From contig CAZURV010000006.1 in assembly GCA_964623515.1 (NCBI GenBank), forward strand, positions 1-64,000: DNA of 64,000 nucleotides, written 5' to 3'. This document shows, piece by piece, positions 1 through 7,308 of the stretch. The stretch comes from RUG714 sp964623515. Lineage in GTDB: Bacteria; Bacillota; Clostridia; Oscillospirales; Acutalibacteraceae. Under the pieces are notes generated by a model, which made no database searches, was not told where the DNA came from, and saw only the letters and a program-made list of their open reading frames with translations. The position numbers were made by a program, and so were the translations under genes. Positions within the stretch are counted from its first letter, which is position 1. Each line of letters begins with the position of its first letter.

Positions 1-55
1 CTGGTCGAGAATCGCCTATAACGGCAAAACAGGCTATATTGCGATGAAGTTTTAA
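1..55 (+). CDS. C-terminal end of an SH3-domain protein, probably phage-encoded (partial)
   Basis: Only the last 17 codons plus a TAA stop are present; the gene enters from the left edge, with its reading frame starting at base 2. The visible peptide (W-S-R-I-A-Y-N-G-K-T-G-Y-I-A-M-K-F) matches the last strands of a bacterial SH3 (SH3b) domain, which binds cell wall in lysins and in tail or surface proteins. The next gene is a phage tail protein starting 20 bases later with its own ribosome site, so this is most likely a phage lysin or tail component. The catalytic part, if any, lies outside the window. Confidence 0.5.
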   Translation, partial: WSRIAYNGKTGYIAMKF

Positions 56-75
56 GTTCTTAGGAAGGGCAAAAA

Positions 76-1725
76 ATGATAAAGTTGTTTCAGTCAACCG
101 ATACCGATTTCACATCTAACGGAGACAAAATCATTATACCTTTAAGCGCCAACGTGCATAAAGAAGATAATGGTGATTTCTACTTTGAACTTGAAACCGG
201 GATTGAGTATTCAGATGATTTGGCTGCAGGGAGAATTTTATGTGTTCCTACGCCGCAAGGAGAACAGGCGTTCAGAATAACAACAGTACAGAAAACGCGC
301 AAGCGAATAGTAATTAAGGCAATGCATGTTTTCTATGATTCGCAAAATTACTTAATTGAAGATAGTTATGTTGTGGATGAGAATTGTAATGACGCACTGG
401 AACATCTGAACAGCACAACGGTTTTTCCAAGCCCGTTTTCCGTTTTTTCAAATATCGCAATCATAAACAATTACCGATGTGTACGAAAATCCCTTAACGA
501 AGCAATAAGCGTTGTTTTAGAGCGTTGGGGCGGACATCTTATTCGTGATAATTGGAAAGTGAAAATATTAGAAACAATCGGTCAGGATAACGGTGTAACC
601 GTACATTATCGGAAAAATCTAAAAGAAATAACGTGTGATGAAAATTGGGAAACTGTTGTTACCAAACTGTTGCCTACAGGCACAGACGGGATTATGCTAA
701 ACGAATTAGATACAGCAGTAGATCCCTATGTTTATTCATCCGTTAAGTACGATATTCCTTATACAAAAACCGTTGCTTTCGACCAGGATATTGAAGAAGA
801 TGACTATAAAACGGAAACGGCATATAAGAAAGCATTGATTGAAGACCTGCGTGCGCAAGCACAAGAATATGTTGATACACATTGTGTGCCGGAAGTTAAT
901 TATACTATGCGTGCAAATCTTGAAAAAGTAACGGATATAGGTGATACGGTAGAGGTTGTGGATGAACGGCTTGGACTTAATTTGTTCACAAGTGTTATAG
1001 CGTATGATTACAATTGTATCACCGGGGAATATACTGAAATTGAATTTGGGAACTTTAGGAAAAAGCTATCCAGTTTAATTAAAGATTTGACAAACGATAT
1101 AAGCAAAAACGTTAGCGCCGAAACGGCAACAAAAACGGCAGAGATAAAAAGCGAAATCAACACAATTAGTGAGCAACTGCAAAACACACTGAACAACGGA
1201 TATGTGGTCTATGACGGGAACGAAATTTTAGTTGTAGATGCGTTGCCAAAAGAAAGTGCGCAAAACGCAATGAAAATTGACGGAAACGGTATATCGTTTA
1301 AAGGGGAAAACGAGTTTGAAACCGTTTGGGCGCTTGATAACACTTTAAACTTGCAGTCAGTCTGTATCAAAAATGCATATACGCAACTATATAATAGTAC
1401 CAGCGGAGAAAACGGTGTTATATCGCTTTCTGAAAGCGCGGAGAATTTTACCGCAATTGTGATAACGTATACGGACGGAACGATCTATCATTCAACTGTA
1501 TTGCAAAACCCTAACGGTAGAAAGATAACGCTATCTTGTTTGAGCGAATTAAGCACGGATTGTACGGCTGTGAAGAGAACACAGTACACGATAGACAATA
1601 CGGAATTAACGCCCGACACGGAAACAGCAGGCGGAATTAAAATCACGCCGAACGGAACAGAAGTACTCGAAAGCGGCAACAATTTTCTAAAAATAATAAG
1701 TGTTGAGGGGTATTACAAGCGTTGA
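76..1725 (+). CDS. Prophage tail protein (Tal / endopeptidase-tail, minor structural protein family)
   Basis: A 549-residue protein whose first 330 residues look like the N-terminal region of phage minor structural proteins (prophage endopeptidase tail family). These form the tail-tip hub below the baseplate and often carry wall-degrading activity further on. The central part (about residues 330-385) is rich in K, E, S and T and is probably a helical linker. The C-terminal third (about 395-549) is beta-rich and may be a receptor-binding or structural module. I see no clear peptidase or hydrolase motif in that part. The ATG follows an AGGAAGG ribosome site. A strong terminator lies about 50 bases downstream, so this is the last gene of the phage late operon. 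The family assignment rests on overall pattern, not a search. Confidence 0.7.
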   Translation: MIKLFQSTDTDFTSNGDKIIIPLSANVHKEDNGDFYFELETGIEYSDDLAAGRILCVPTPQGEQAFRITTVQKTRKRIVIKAMHVFYDSQNYLIEDSYVVDENCNDALEHLNSTTVFPSPFSVFSNIAIINNYRCVRKSLNEAISVVLERWGGHLIRDNWKVKILETIGQDNGVTVHYRKNLKEITCDENWETVVTKLLPTGTDGIMLNELDTAVDPYVYSSVKYDIPYTKTVAFDQDIEEDDYKTETAYKKALIEDLRAQAQEYVDTHCVPEVNYTMRANLEKVTDIGDTVEVVDERLGLNLFTSVIAYDYNCITGEYTEIEFGNFRKKLSSLIKDLTNDISKNVSAETATKTAEIKSEINTISEQLQNTLNNGYVVYDGNEILVVDALPKESAQNAMKIDGNGISFKGENEFETVWALDNTLNLQSVCIKNAYTQLYNSTSGENGVISLSESAENFTAIVITYTDGTIYHSTVLQNPNGRKITLSCLSELSTDCTAVKRTQYTIDNTELTPDTETAGGIKITPNGTEVLESGNNFLKIISVEGYYKR

Positions 1726-1775
1726 GCCGTTCAATGTTTTTAGCACTATAAGCAAATTAAATAAAATAACAAAAC

Positions 1776-1813
1776 GGCTGTTGTATCACACGATGCAACA
1801 GCCTTATTTTTTT
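1776..1813 (+). terminator. Rho-independent terminator after the phage tail gene
   Basis: A 12-base stem beginning GGCTGTTG, with one G-T pair, closes on a four-base loop (ACAC) and is followed by a T-rich tract. It ends the phage transcription unit. Confidence 0.85.
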
Positions 1814-1984
1814 ATAAAATTATTGACTATTTTTAATATAAAACTGCAATATTCGGCAAAGCAAAGAGTTAGTTTATTGTTAGTTTATCCTAAATAATTT
1901 CTATGTATTTTAAAAATATGCCGAAAATTTGCAAAACAGCAAAAACCGTATAACAGCGTCATTTGGGAACATTTTACGTATAAT

Positions 1985-2012
1985 AAAAAGCAGTTGAAAA
2001 ACTGCTTTTTTT
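1985..2012 (-). terminator. Terminator of the tRNA-Ser pair
   Basis: The perfect inverted repeat AAAAAGCAGTT / AACTGCTTTTT with a four-base loop directly abuts the 3' end of the tRNA-Ser gene on the minus strand. Read on that strand it ends in a T run. It also has a T run on the plus strand, so it can act in both directions. Confidence 0.8.
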
Positions 2013-2102
2013 GGCGGAGAAGGGGAGACTCGAACTCCCGCGCCGGTTGCCCGACCTACGCCCTTAGCAGGGGCGCCTCGTCACCAACTTGAGTACTTCT
2101 CC
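2012..2102 (-). tRNA. tRNA-Ser (anticodon GCU)
   Basis: On the minus strand the acceptor stem GGAGAAG pairs with CTTCTCC, followed by discriminator G and an encoded CCA. The T arm contains GTTCGAGTC. The anticodon loop CTGCTAA shows anticodon GCT, and the long variable arm is typical of class II serine tRNAs. It is second in a two-tRNA transcript, and its 3' end faces the prophage remnant. Confidence 0.93.
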
Positions 2103-2131
2103 GTGGGTAACTTAAATGGAAATGTTCGAAA

Positions 2132-2218
<87 letters not shown>

Positions 2219-2274
2219 GTATTGCCCGAATATATTATCATATATTTATTTTATTGTCAAGATTTTTGTATTGA

Positions 2275-2559
2275 TTATACATCTGGATTGTTCTCGGCAG
2301 ATAAAAAAATTTCTGCTTCATTCGGAACAATGCATTTGTCAAACATATATTTGATAAGCTGTAAAATCTTTTGCGGTTTTGAACAAATTTCATTGATGCA
2401 TGCATACTGAAATTCTCCGAATCCATATAGCTTGATCCGCATGCCGTACATAGTGATTTCACCTATATCCATTATCTGTGTTCTTTTCTCGAGCATTTTG
2501 TATTCAAGACAGCATATGTTCCCGCCATAGTCTATATCTTTTTTGCAGAATGTTTCCAA
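2275..2559 (-). CDS. Small hypothetical protein, 94 aa, TTG start
   Basis: I do not recognise this protein with confidence. It may belong to the short cytosolic proteins of Clostridia annotated only as domains of unknown function (DUF6514-like, weak guess). It begins with TTG, supported by an AGGGAG ribosome site eight bases upstream. It has no membrane segment or signal peptide. The middle (about residues 27-55) alternates beta-type residues and contains Y-G-M-R-I-K-L-Y-G-F-G. The C-terminal part is a likely helix with K-P-Q-K-I-L-Q-L-I followed by an acidic tail. It lies upstream of, and in the same direction as, the two tRNA-Ser genes. Confidence 0.6.
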   Translation of the reverse strand: METFCKKDIDYGGNICCLEYKMLEKRTQIMDIGEITMYGMRIKLYGFGEFQYACINEICSKPQKILQLIKYMFDKCIVPNEAEIFLSAENNPDV

Positions 2560-2735
2560 AGTTCTTTCTCCCTTTTAATTGCCGCTGAATCCCAGCAGAA
2601 ATTTCTGTCATCAGCCGAAATACAGCGTATTTATTAAAAATATTCTATAACATTACGAACGTATCAAATGTCGAAACAGAGTTTACGTCTTTTTCATCTA
2701 TTTTGGTTAATCCAAATATTGTAACTTTTTGTAAT

Positions 2736-2764
2736 TTGATTTTTACAGTGTATTGTTTTACTAT
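2736..2764 (+). promoter_or_regulatory. Sigma-A-type promoter for the lipoprotein/VanZ operon
   Basis: TTGATT at 2736-2741 and TACTAT at 2759-2764 are separated by 17 bases, about 54 bases before the start codon at 2818. The call rests on consensus match and spacing only. Confidence 0.5.
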
Positions 2765-2817
2765 GTAAGTATTGCAACATTCACACACATAACGGCTGAA
2801 CGAAAGGGGAATCAGAT

Positions 2818-4419
2818 TTGAAAAAGATAATCAGTTTAATTCTGACGGTGTCTGTATTTTTGTCTTTATGCGGATGTTCACGGATTAAATCGTTGATTTC
2901 TCCTTCGGTAAGCAAAACGTTTTCATATCCCGTTAAAGAACTCCCTGAACAGATTGACCCGCAGATAGCAGATGACGAAGCTTCTTTAACAGTGATAGAA
3001 AACTGTATGGAGGGACTTGTCAGGATTAACAGCGAAGGGAAAGCGGTTCCGGGTATCGCTGAAAAATGGGATATATCTTCGGATGGAAAAACCTATACTT
3101 TTTATTTGCGTACGGATGCAGTTTGGAATTATACCGAAAGCAATGCCGAAATTGCAGGTGAAAATTTTAATACTTCCATAACTGCAAATGATTTTGTTTT
3201 TGCCGTGCGGCGCGCGGTAAAAAAAACAACGTCTGCACCGGATTTTCAAAGCGTTTCCGTAGTGAAAAATGCAGTTCGTATAAACAGCGGCGCGGCTGAG
3301 CTTTCTTCTCTCGGAATCCGGGCTGTTGATGATTATACTTTAAAAATAACGCTTGAAAACAAGGCGTCAGGCTTTTTGGAAAGTCTTGCCTGTTCGGTAT
3401 TTATGCCCTGCAGTGAAGTGTTTTTTGAAGCATGCGGCGGAAGATACGGCAGGAGCAGTTCGTATTTTCTGAGTAATGCAGGTTTTGCACTCAGCTATTG
3501 GGACGAGGAAAAACTCATTTTTGAAAAGAATCCGAACTATAATGGCCCGAATCCCGCCAAACCCGAAAGTGTAACCGTTTACAAAGATGAAAATGCCTTT
3601 GATTCTTTCAACGACGGAAATTATGACGCTATTCCGGTAACGGATGACAAGATATCGTTTGTGCTTGGTAATGAGGATTTGAAAGTTCAGAGTTATGACG
3701 ATACGGTGTGGTCACTGTGCATGAATAATAGGAATACATATTGCAAAAGCATGGATTTCAGAAAAGCGCTTATGAGTGCTTGCGGCGATGTAGCTGAGGG
3801 TAAGCCAGAATGGACAGAAACGGCACAGGGAATTGTGCCGAATATATGTTTGTCGGGTTCGCTCAATTACCGTGAACAGGCGGGCAGAGCAAAATTCTTC
3901 ACGAATGATAACAGCTTTGCCGTTCAATCATACGAAAAAGCCCTTGTGGATTTGGATACAGATAAAAGCAACATAGTTTTTATCTGCACGGAGGAATTTG
4001 ATTATTCCGCCAAACTGATTGTTCAACAGTGGCAACGGTGTTTTGGTGCACCGTTCGGGGCAGAGATTAAAACTTTGAATCTAAATGAACTTATGGAGTC
4101 TGTTGAAAGCGGGAATTATGATATTGCGATTTATCCTGTTTCCGCTTCTTCAAATGATACGCTAATCTATCTGAAAAACTTTGCAAATGATAATTTTCTC
4201 GGTTTTTCAAGCGCGTCTTATAACAAGAAATTTTCTTCCTCGGATTCCGAATTAAACATATGTATAAAATGTGAAAATCAACTTTTGTCTTCAGCGCTTA
4301 TCAGACCGCTGTATACTTCAAAAAGCTATTATGCACAGAGAAACAATGTTGACGGGATATATTTTTATGCGTTCGGCGGAAGAGTAAATTTCCTGAATGC
4401 GGAAAGGGTTGAAAATTGA
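2818..4419 (+). CDS. Peptide-type ABC transporter substrate-binding lipoprotein (SBP family 5)
   Basis: A 533-residue extracellular solute-binding protein of the OppA/DppA type. A lipoprotein signal peptide ends in the lipobox L-C-G-C with the lipidated cysteine at residue 20. The N-terminal lobe carries family features such as N-C-M-E-G-L-V-R, W-D-I-S-S-D-G-K-T-Y-T-F-Y-L-R, and later F-E-K-N-P-N-Y. Members deliver oligopeptides, nickel or other ligands to an ABC permease. No permease or ATPase genes are adjacent, so the partner is encoded elsewhere or the protein acts alone. The start is TTG, preceded by GAAAGGGG. It overlaps the following vanZ-like gene by four bases. The ligand cannot be read from sequence. 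Confidence 0.85.
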   Translation: MKKIISLILTVSVFLSLCGCSRIKSLISPSVSKTFSYPVKELPEQIDPQIADDEASLTVIENCMEGLVRINSEGKAVPGIAEKWDISSDGKTYTFYLRTDAVWNYTESNAEIAGENFNTSITANDFVFAVRRAVKKTTSAPDFQSVSVVKNAVRINSGAAELSSLGIRAVDDYTLKITLENKASGFLESLACSVFMPCSEVFFEACGGRYGRSSSYFLSNAGFALSYWDEEKLIFEKNPNYNGPNPAKPESVTVYKDENAFDSFNDGNYDAIPVTDDKISFVLGNEDLKVQSYDDTVWSLCMNNRNTYCKSMDFRKALMSACGDVAEGKPEWTETAQGIVPNICLSGSLNYREQAGRAKFFTNDNSFAVQSYEKALVDLDTDKSNIVFICTEEFDYSAKLIVQQWQRCFGAPFGAEIKTLNLNELMESVESGNYDIAIYPVSASSNDTLIYLKNFANDNFLGFSSASYNKKFSSSDSELNICIKCENQLLSSALIRPLYTSKSYYAQRNNVDGIYFYAFGGRVNFLNAERVEN

Positions 4420-4847
4420 GTCGCAGAAAAAAATTTATTTCAGTCTTATTTTGGGTGGGAACTGTTTCAATTTGCGCTTTTATTTTTATCCTTTCTGCAC
4501 AGCAAGCAGAGGAGTCTGCTGCTGAAAGCGGAGCTGTTTTACAGTGGCTGGAAAGCGTTTTCGGAACAGATTTAACGGATTTTATTGTGCGCAAAGCGGC
4601 GCATATTTTGGAATATGCTGCGCTCGGCTTTTTTGCCGGAGGCGCGTTTTTATCCACATTCAAAAAAAATACCGTTTTATTTCAAATTCTTTCTTGCACG
4701 GCGTATGCGTGCTCGGATGAAATCCATCAGTATTTTGTTCAGGGAAGATCTTGTCAGCTTCGTGATGTGCTTATCGATTTAATCGGTATAATCATTGGGG
4801 TTTGTATGGTGAATTTTATTGATTATATGTTAAGAGGGCAGAAATAA
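4416..4847 (+). CDS. VanZ family membrane protein
   Basis: A 143-residue membrane protein with about four hydrophobic segments and the VanZ hallmarks: an early S-A-Q-Q, the H-I-L-E-Y-A-A-L-G-F segment (about residues 63-72), and D-E-I-H-Q-Y-F-V-Q-G-R with R-D-V-L-I-D near residues 95-115. VanZ proteins are linked to low-level teicoplanin resistance in enterococci, but most homologues in Clostridia have no known role. The start codon is TTG, overlapping the stop of the lipoprotein gene (TTGA), which suggests translational coupling. A strong terminator follows. Confidence 0.85.
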   Translation: MSRRKKFISVLFWVGTVSICAFIFILSAQQAEESAAESGAVLQWLESVFGTDLTDFIVRKAAHILEYAALGFFAGGAFLSTFKKNTVLFQILSCTAYACSDEIHQYFVQGRSCQLRDVLIDLIGIIIGVCMVNFIDYMLRGQK

Positions 4848-4865
4848 GCGTGTGGTTAGATAAGA

Positions 4866-4905
4866 AAGCTTTGGGACTTCATTGTGGAAGTTCCAAGGCT
4901 TTTTA
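4866..4905 (+). terminator. Terminator after the VanZ gene
   Basis: A 15-base stem starting AAGCTTTGGGACTTC, with two G-T pairs and a six-base loop, is followed by TTTTTATTTATT. Confidence 0.85.
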
Positions 4906-5004
4906 TTTATTGGTCAATATTACGCTTTGTCCACAGACCGGAATTTTTGCGGATTAACGCTTTTACGAAAACGAGATAGCATCCATTGTTAGTGCAGAAG
5001 GATT

Positions 5005-5242
5005 TTAAATGTGTTTCAGTTGGCTAATCCGGAGTTTGAAGTTATATCGTAATCTACAGAAAACCGTTGCGGCATCGTACATATAGCCTATTCGCTGATG
5101 TCCCCGCCTCTTAGGCGGCGGAGTCCATTTCAGGATTTCAGCGGGAGTGATATCTCCCGCTGATGTGGCGCGAACGTTCCCTGCGCAGGTTGCAATCGTT
5201 CGCAAGCCCCGTTTCAAGCGAGCTTGATGGAGCACTGCTCCG
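5005..5242 (-). mobile_element. Hairpin-rich element, possible remnant of an IS200/IS605-type tnpB end
   Basis: At least four stem-loops follow one another: 5104-5118 (CCGCCT/AGGCGG), 5140-5161 (AGCGGGAG/CTCCCGCT), 5170-5203 (GCGAACG/CGTTCGC around the palindrome CTGCGCAG) and about 5228-5242 (GGAGC/GCTCC). A minus-strand open frame of 76 codons runs through them. Its start contains K-R-G-L-R-T-I, which recalls the N-R-E-G-L-R-type tail of TnpB proteins, but nothing upstream encodes the rest of such a protein. Part of it (5081-5118) recurs at 56117-56165. The transposon origin is inference; the stems and the second copy are seen directly. Confidence 0.4.
5081..5118 (-). repeat. Dispersed repeat, copy A
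   Basis: Read on the minus strand it gives CCTAAGAGGCGGGG, ACATCAGCGAATAGG and CTATAT in order. A close match in the opposite orientation lies at 56117-56165 (CCTAAGAGGCGGGG, AACATCGGCAAATAGG, TTATAT). The core CCGCCTCTTAGGCGG forms a hairpin. Confidence 0.75.
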
Positions 5243-5331
5243 ATTTAAATTTAGGCAATGATTTCTTTTACATTAAATTAAGGTTGGAGGATTCCATTTT
5301 TAAAATCATCGGAAGATAAGATTACTCAAGC

Positions 5332-5383
5332 GCTAATGTTGCTTTTTGGCGCGTTGAATAACAGTGCAAGCCTCTTATTGAAT
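5332..5383 (+). repeat. Direct repeat, copy 1 (about 50 bases)
   Basis: Shares GCTAATGTTGCT, a GCGTTGAATAAC core and CTTATT with the segment at 5793-5842. Both copies follow a nearby CGGAAGA. The copies have drifted by several bases. Confidence 0.7.
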
Positions 5384-5662
5384 GAAAATTTTGAATATTC
5401 ATACTACACCTGGTAGCTATTTTTATTCATTGCGTAAAATCTTTGCCTGCTAACGATGCTTCAATGGATGAAAACACAAAACGAAATCATTGCCTTTTGC
5501 TACGTGATAATCGTAATTGTTTTTTTTATTTTGTTCATCTTTTCTTTCTTTCACTTATCAAACAATCCTTCAATTTGTTTCTTTTCAGAGTTAATAAAGA
5601 TATTTTGCACAGTTTCCTGAAAGAATCACACTGCAGGTAGCAGAAATGAAGTTGCTTAAACC

Positions 5663-5691
5663 TTGATTTGAACATATTTTTAATATATAAT
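5663..5691 (+). promoter_or_regulatory. Sigma-A promoter of the murD-addA operon
   Basis: TTGATT (5663-5668), a 17-base spacer and a perfect TATAAT (5686-5691). Transcription would begin near 5698, leaving a leader of about 210 bases before the likely murD start at 5908. Confidence 0.65.
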
Positions 5692-5717
5692 TAAATATAT
5701 AACTAAAGCAAAAATGT

Positions 5718-5763
5718 CTTCCGCTTTTAAGGCGGAGGGCTCGCTGTTCAAAGTCAGCGGAAG
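5718..5763 (+). promoter_or_regulatory. Stem-loop in the murD operon leader
   Basis: The inverted repeat CTTCCGCT / AGCGGAAG encloses a smaller CCGC..GGCGG hairpin, resembling the core of the 5104-5118 hairpin. It is not followed by a T run, so it is not a terminator. I cannot match it to a known riboswitch. Confidence 0.4.
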
Positions 5764-5792
5764 AATACAGCCTTTCTCTGATTTCTCAGGCA

Positions 5793-5842
5793 GCTAATGT
5801 TGCTCTTTGCCGCGTTGAATAACGTGAAGTCCCTTATTCAAC
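5793..5842 (+). repeat. Direct repeat, copy 2, with a 9-base stem
   Basis: Second copy of the 5332-5383 repeat. Here GTTGAATAA (5814-5822) pairs with TTATTCAAC (5834-5842) over an 11-base loop; in copy 1 the pairing is interrupted. It lies inside the murD operon leader. Confidence 0.65.
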
Positions 5843-5907
5843 CGGTTCTATAGAGCAAAGCGTTCTGTTAAATGATTCACAAAATACCGTATATAGGAGA
5901 AATGGGA

Positions 5908-7308
5908 ATGACGGCAAAAGTTAAAGAATATTTTGATTCGCTTAAAGGTAAAAAAATTGCCTTCCTCGGAGTTGGCGTCAGCCATACGGAGCTTATTAAA
6001 AAATTCGCGTCTTTCGGTGCGGATATAACATTGTGCGATATACGTTCAAAAGAAGCGATGGGAGATGATATCAAAGGCTTTGATGCGCTTGGTATACGAT
6101 ATCAGCTTGAAATGCATCAATTTGATAATCTTCAACGCTTTGATATGGTTTTCAGAACCCCGGGCATTTATTTCAACAAACCCGAAATTCAGCAAGCGAT
6201 TGCAGACGGCGCGAACATAACAAGCGAAATGGAAGAATTTTTTAAAATTTGTCCGTGCAGAATCATTGCCGTAACAGGTGCGGACGGTAAAACAACGACC
6301 ACTACCATTATAAGTGAACTTTTGAGTGCACAGGGCTACAGAGTTCATAAAGGCGGAAATATAGGTAGGGCACTGCTTCCAATTGCGGATAAAATCGGTG
6401 AAAACGATTTTGCTGTTGTTGAGCTTTCCTCCTTTCAGCTCATATCTATGAGGCAGGGACCGGATACGGCGGTTGTAACGAATGTTCAGCCGAATCATTT
6501 GAATGTACATAAGAATTATCAGGAGTATAAGGATAGTAAAAAAAATATGATTCTTTATCAGCCTGATCATTCAAAAACGGTTCTCAATATGGATAATGCT
6601 GTAACAAGCGGCGAATACGCGCCGTTTGTTAAGGGTGAAACGGTGTGGTTCAGCAAGAATACAATGCCTGAAAACGGAGCTTTTTGGAACAGAGAAACAG
6701 GAGATATTCTTTACATCTGCGGCGGCAAATCGGTTAAAATTATGAATCGGAGTCAGATTTTGCTCACAGGGGATCATAACGTTGAAAATTACCTTGCGGC
6801 AATTTCAGCAGTTTGGGGCACTGTGGATATTGAAAACATAATTAAAACTGCTGAAAATTTCAGCGGCGTTGAGCACAGAATGGAGCTGGTGCGCGAAGTG
6901 AACGGTGTTCGGTTTTATAATGACAGCATAGCTTCAAGTCCTGACCGTACAATAGCCGGATTGCGTGCTTTTAATCAAAAGATTATTCTTATAGCCGGAG
7001 GACAGAATAAAGGTCTTCAATATGATAAACTCGGTTTTGAGATAAATAACAAGGTGAAAGTTCTCATTTGTATGGGTGAAACAGGTAAAATCATTGAAAA
7101 GAGTACGCGCAGTGCAGACAATTTTGATGGGAACAACATAAAATTTCTTCATGCAGATTATATGGAACAGGCGGTCGAGATGGCAAAGAAAAACGCTGTT
7201 TCCGGGGATATTGTTGCGCTGTCTCCCGCTTCAACGAGTTTTGACAGATACCGTAACTTTGAATACCGCGGCAGAATTTTTAAAGAAATAGTAAGGGGAA
7301 CAAAATAA
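5908..7308 (+). CDS. murD: UDP-N-acetylmuramoyl-L-alanine:D-glutamate ligase (MurD family, divergent)
   Basis: Mur ligase of 466 residues that adds D-glutamate to UDP-MurNAc-L-Ala with ATP in cytosolic peptidoglycan synthesis. Order: N-terminal Rossmann domain (F-L-G-V-G-V), ATP loop T-G-A-D-G-K-T-T-T-T (about 120-130), central H-L-N-V-H, and C-terminal domain with L-S-P-A-S-T-S-F-D and N-F-E-Y-R-G. I choose the ATG at 5908 because AGGAG lies eight bases upstream; 5902 or 5872 would extend the frame. At residues 338-345 the usual N-D-S-K-A-T-N is N-D-S-I-A-S-S-P, losing the lysine. The gene sits outside a division/cell-wall cluster, at the head of a mixed operon. It could be a paralogue with an altered substrate. 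Confidence 0.82.
   Translation: MTAKVKEYFDSLKGKKIAFLGVGVSHTELIKKFASFGADITLCDIRSKEAMGDDIKGFDALGIRYQLEMHQFDNLQRFDMVFRTPGIYFNKPEIQQAIADGANITSEMEEFFKICPCRIIAVTGADGKTTTTTIISELLSAQGYRVHKGGNIGRALLPIADKIGENDFAVVELSSFQLISMRQGPDTAVVTNVQPNHLNVHKNYQEYKDSKKNMILYQPDHSKTVLNMDNAVTSGEYAPFVKGETVWFSKNTMPENGAFWNRETGDILYICGGKSVKIMNRSQILLTGDHNVENYLAAISAVWGTVDIENIIKTAENFSGVEHRMELVREVNGVRFYNDSIASSPDRTIAGLRAFNQKIILIAGGQNKGLQYDKLGFEINNKVKVLICMGETGKIIEKSTRSADNFDGNNIKFLHADYMEQAVEMAKKNAVSGDIVALSPASTSFDRYRNFEYRGRIFKEIVRGTK

Larger units (their letters stand above)
4906..5907. other. About 1 kb without an intact gene: hairpins, repeats, operon leader
   Basis: No convincing intact coding region is present. The left part (5005-5242) is a hairpin-rich element, possibly the decayed end of a transposon. 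Two diverged direct repeats (5332-5383 and 5793-5842) flank an AT-rich middle. A 12-base inverted repeat GGCAATGATTTC / GAAATCATTGCC sits at 5254-5265 and 5483-5494. The right part holds a consensus promoter (5663-5691) and a roughly 210-base leader with stem-loops before murD. Confidence 0.6.

Noticed and set aside
1700..1897. 65-codon frame after the phage tail gene
   Set aside because: It starts inside the tail gene and runs through the terminator; composition is not protein-like.
5254..5494. Twelve-base inverted repeat as transposon terminal repeats
   Set aside because: The repeat is exact, but there is no transposase or target duplication between or beside the arms; kept only as a note.
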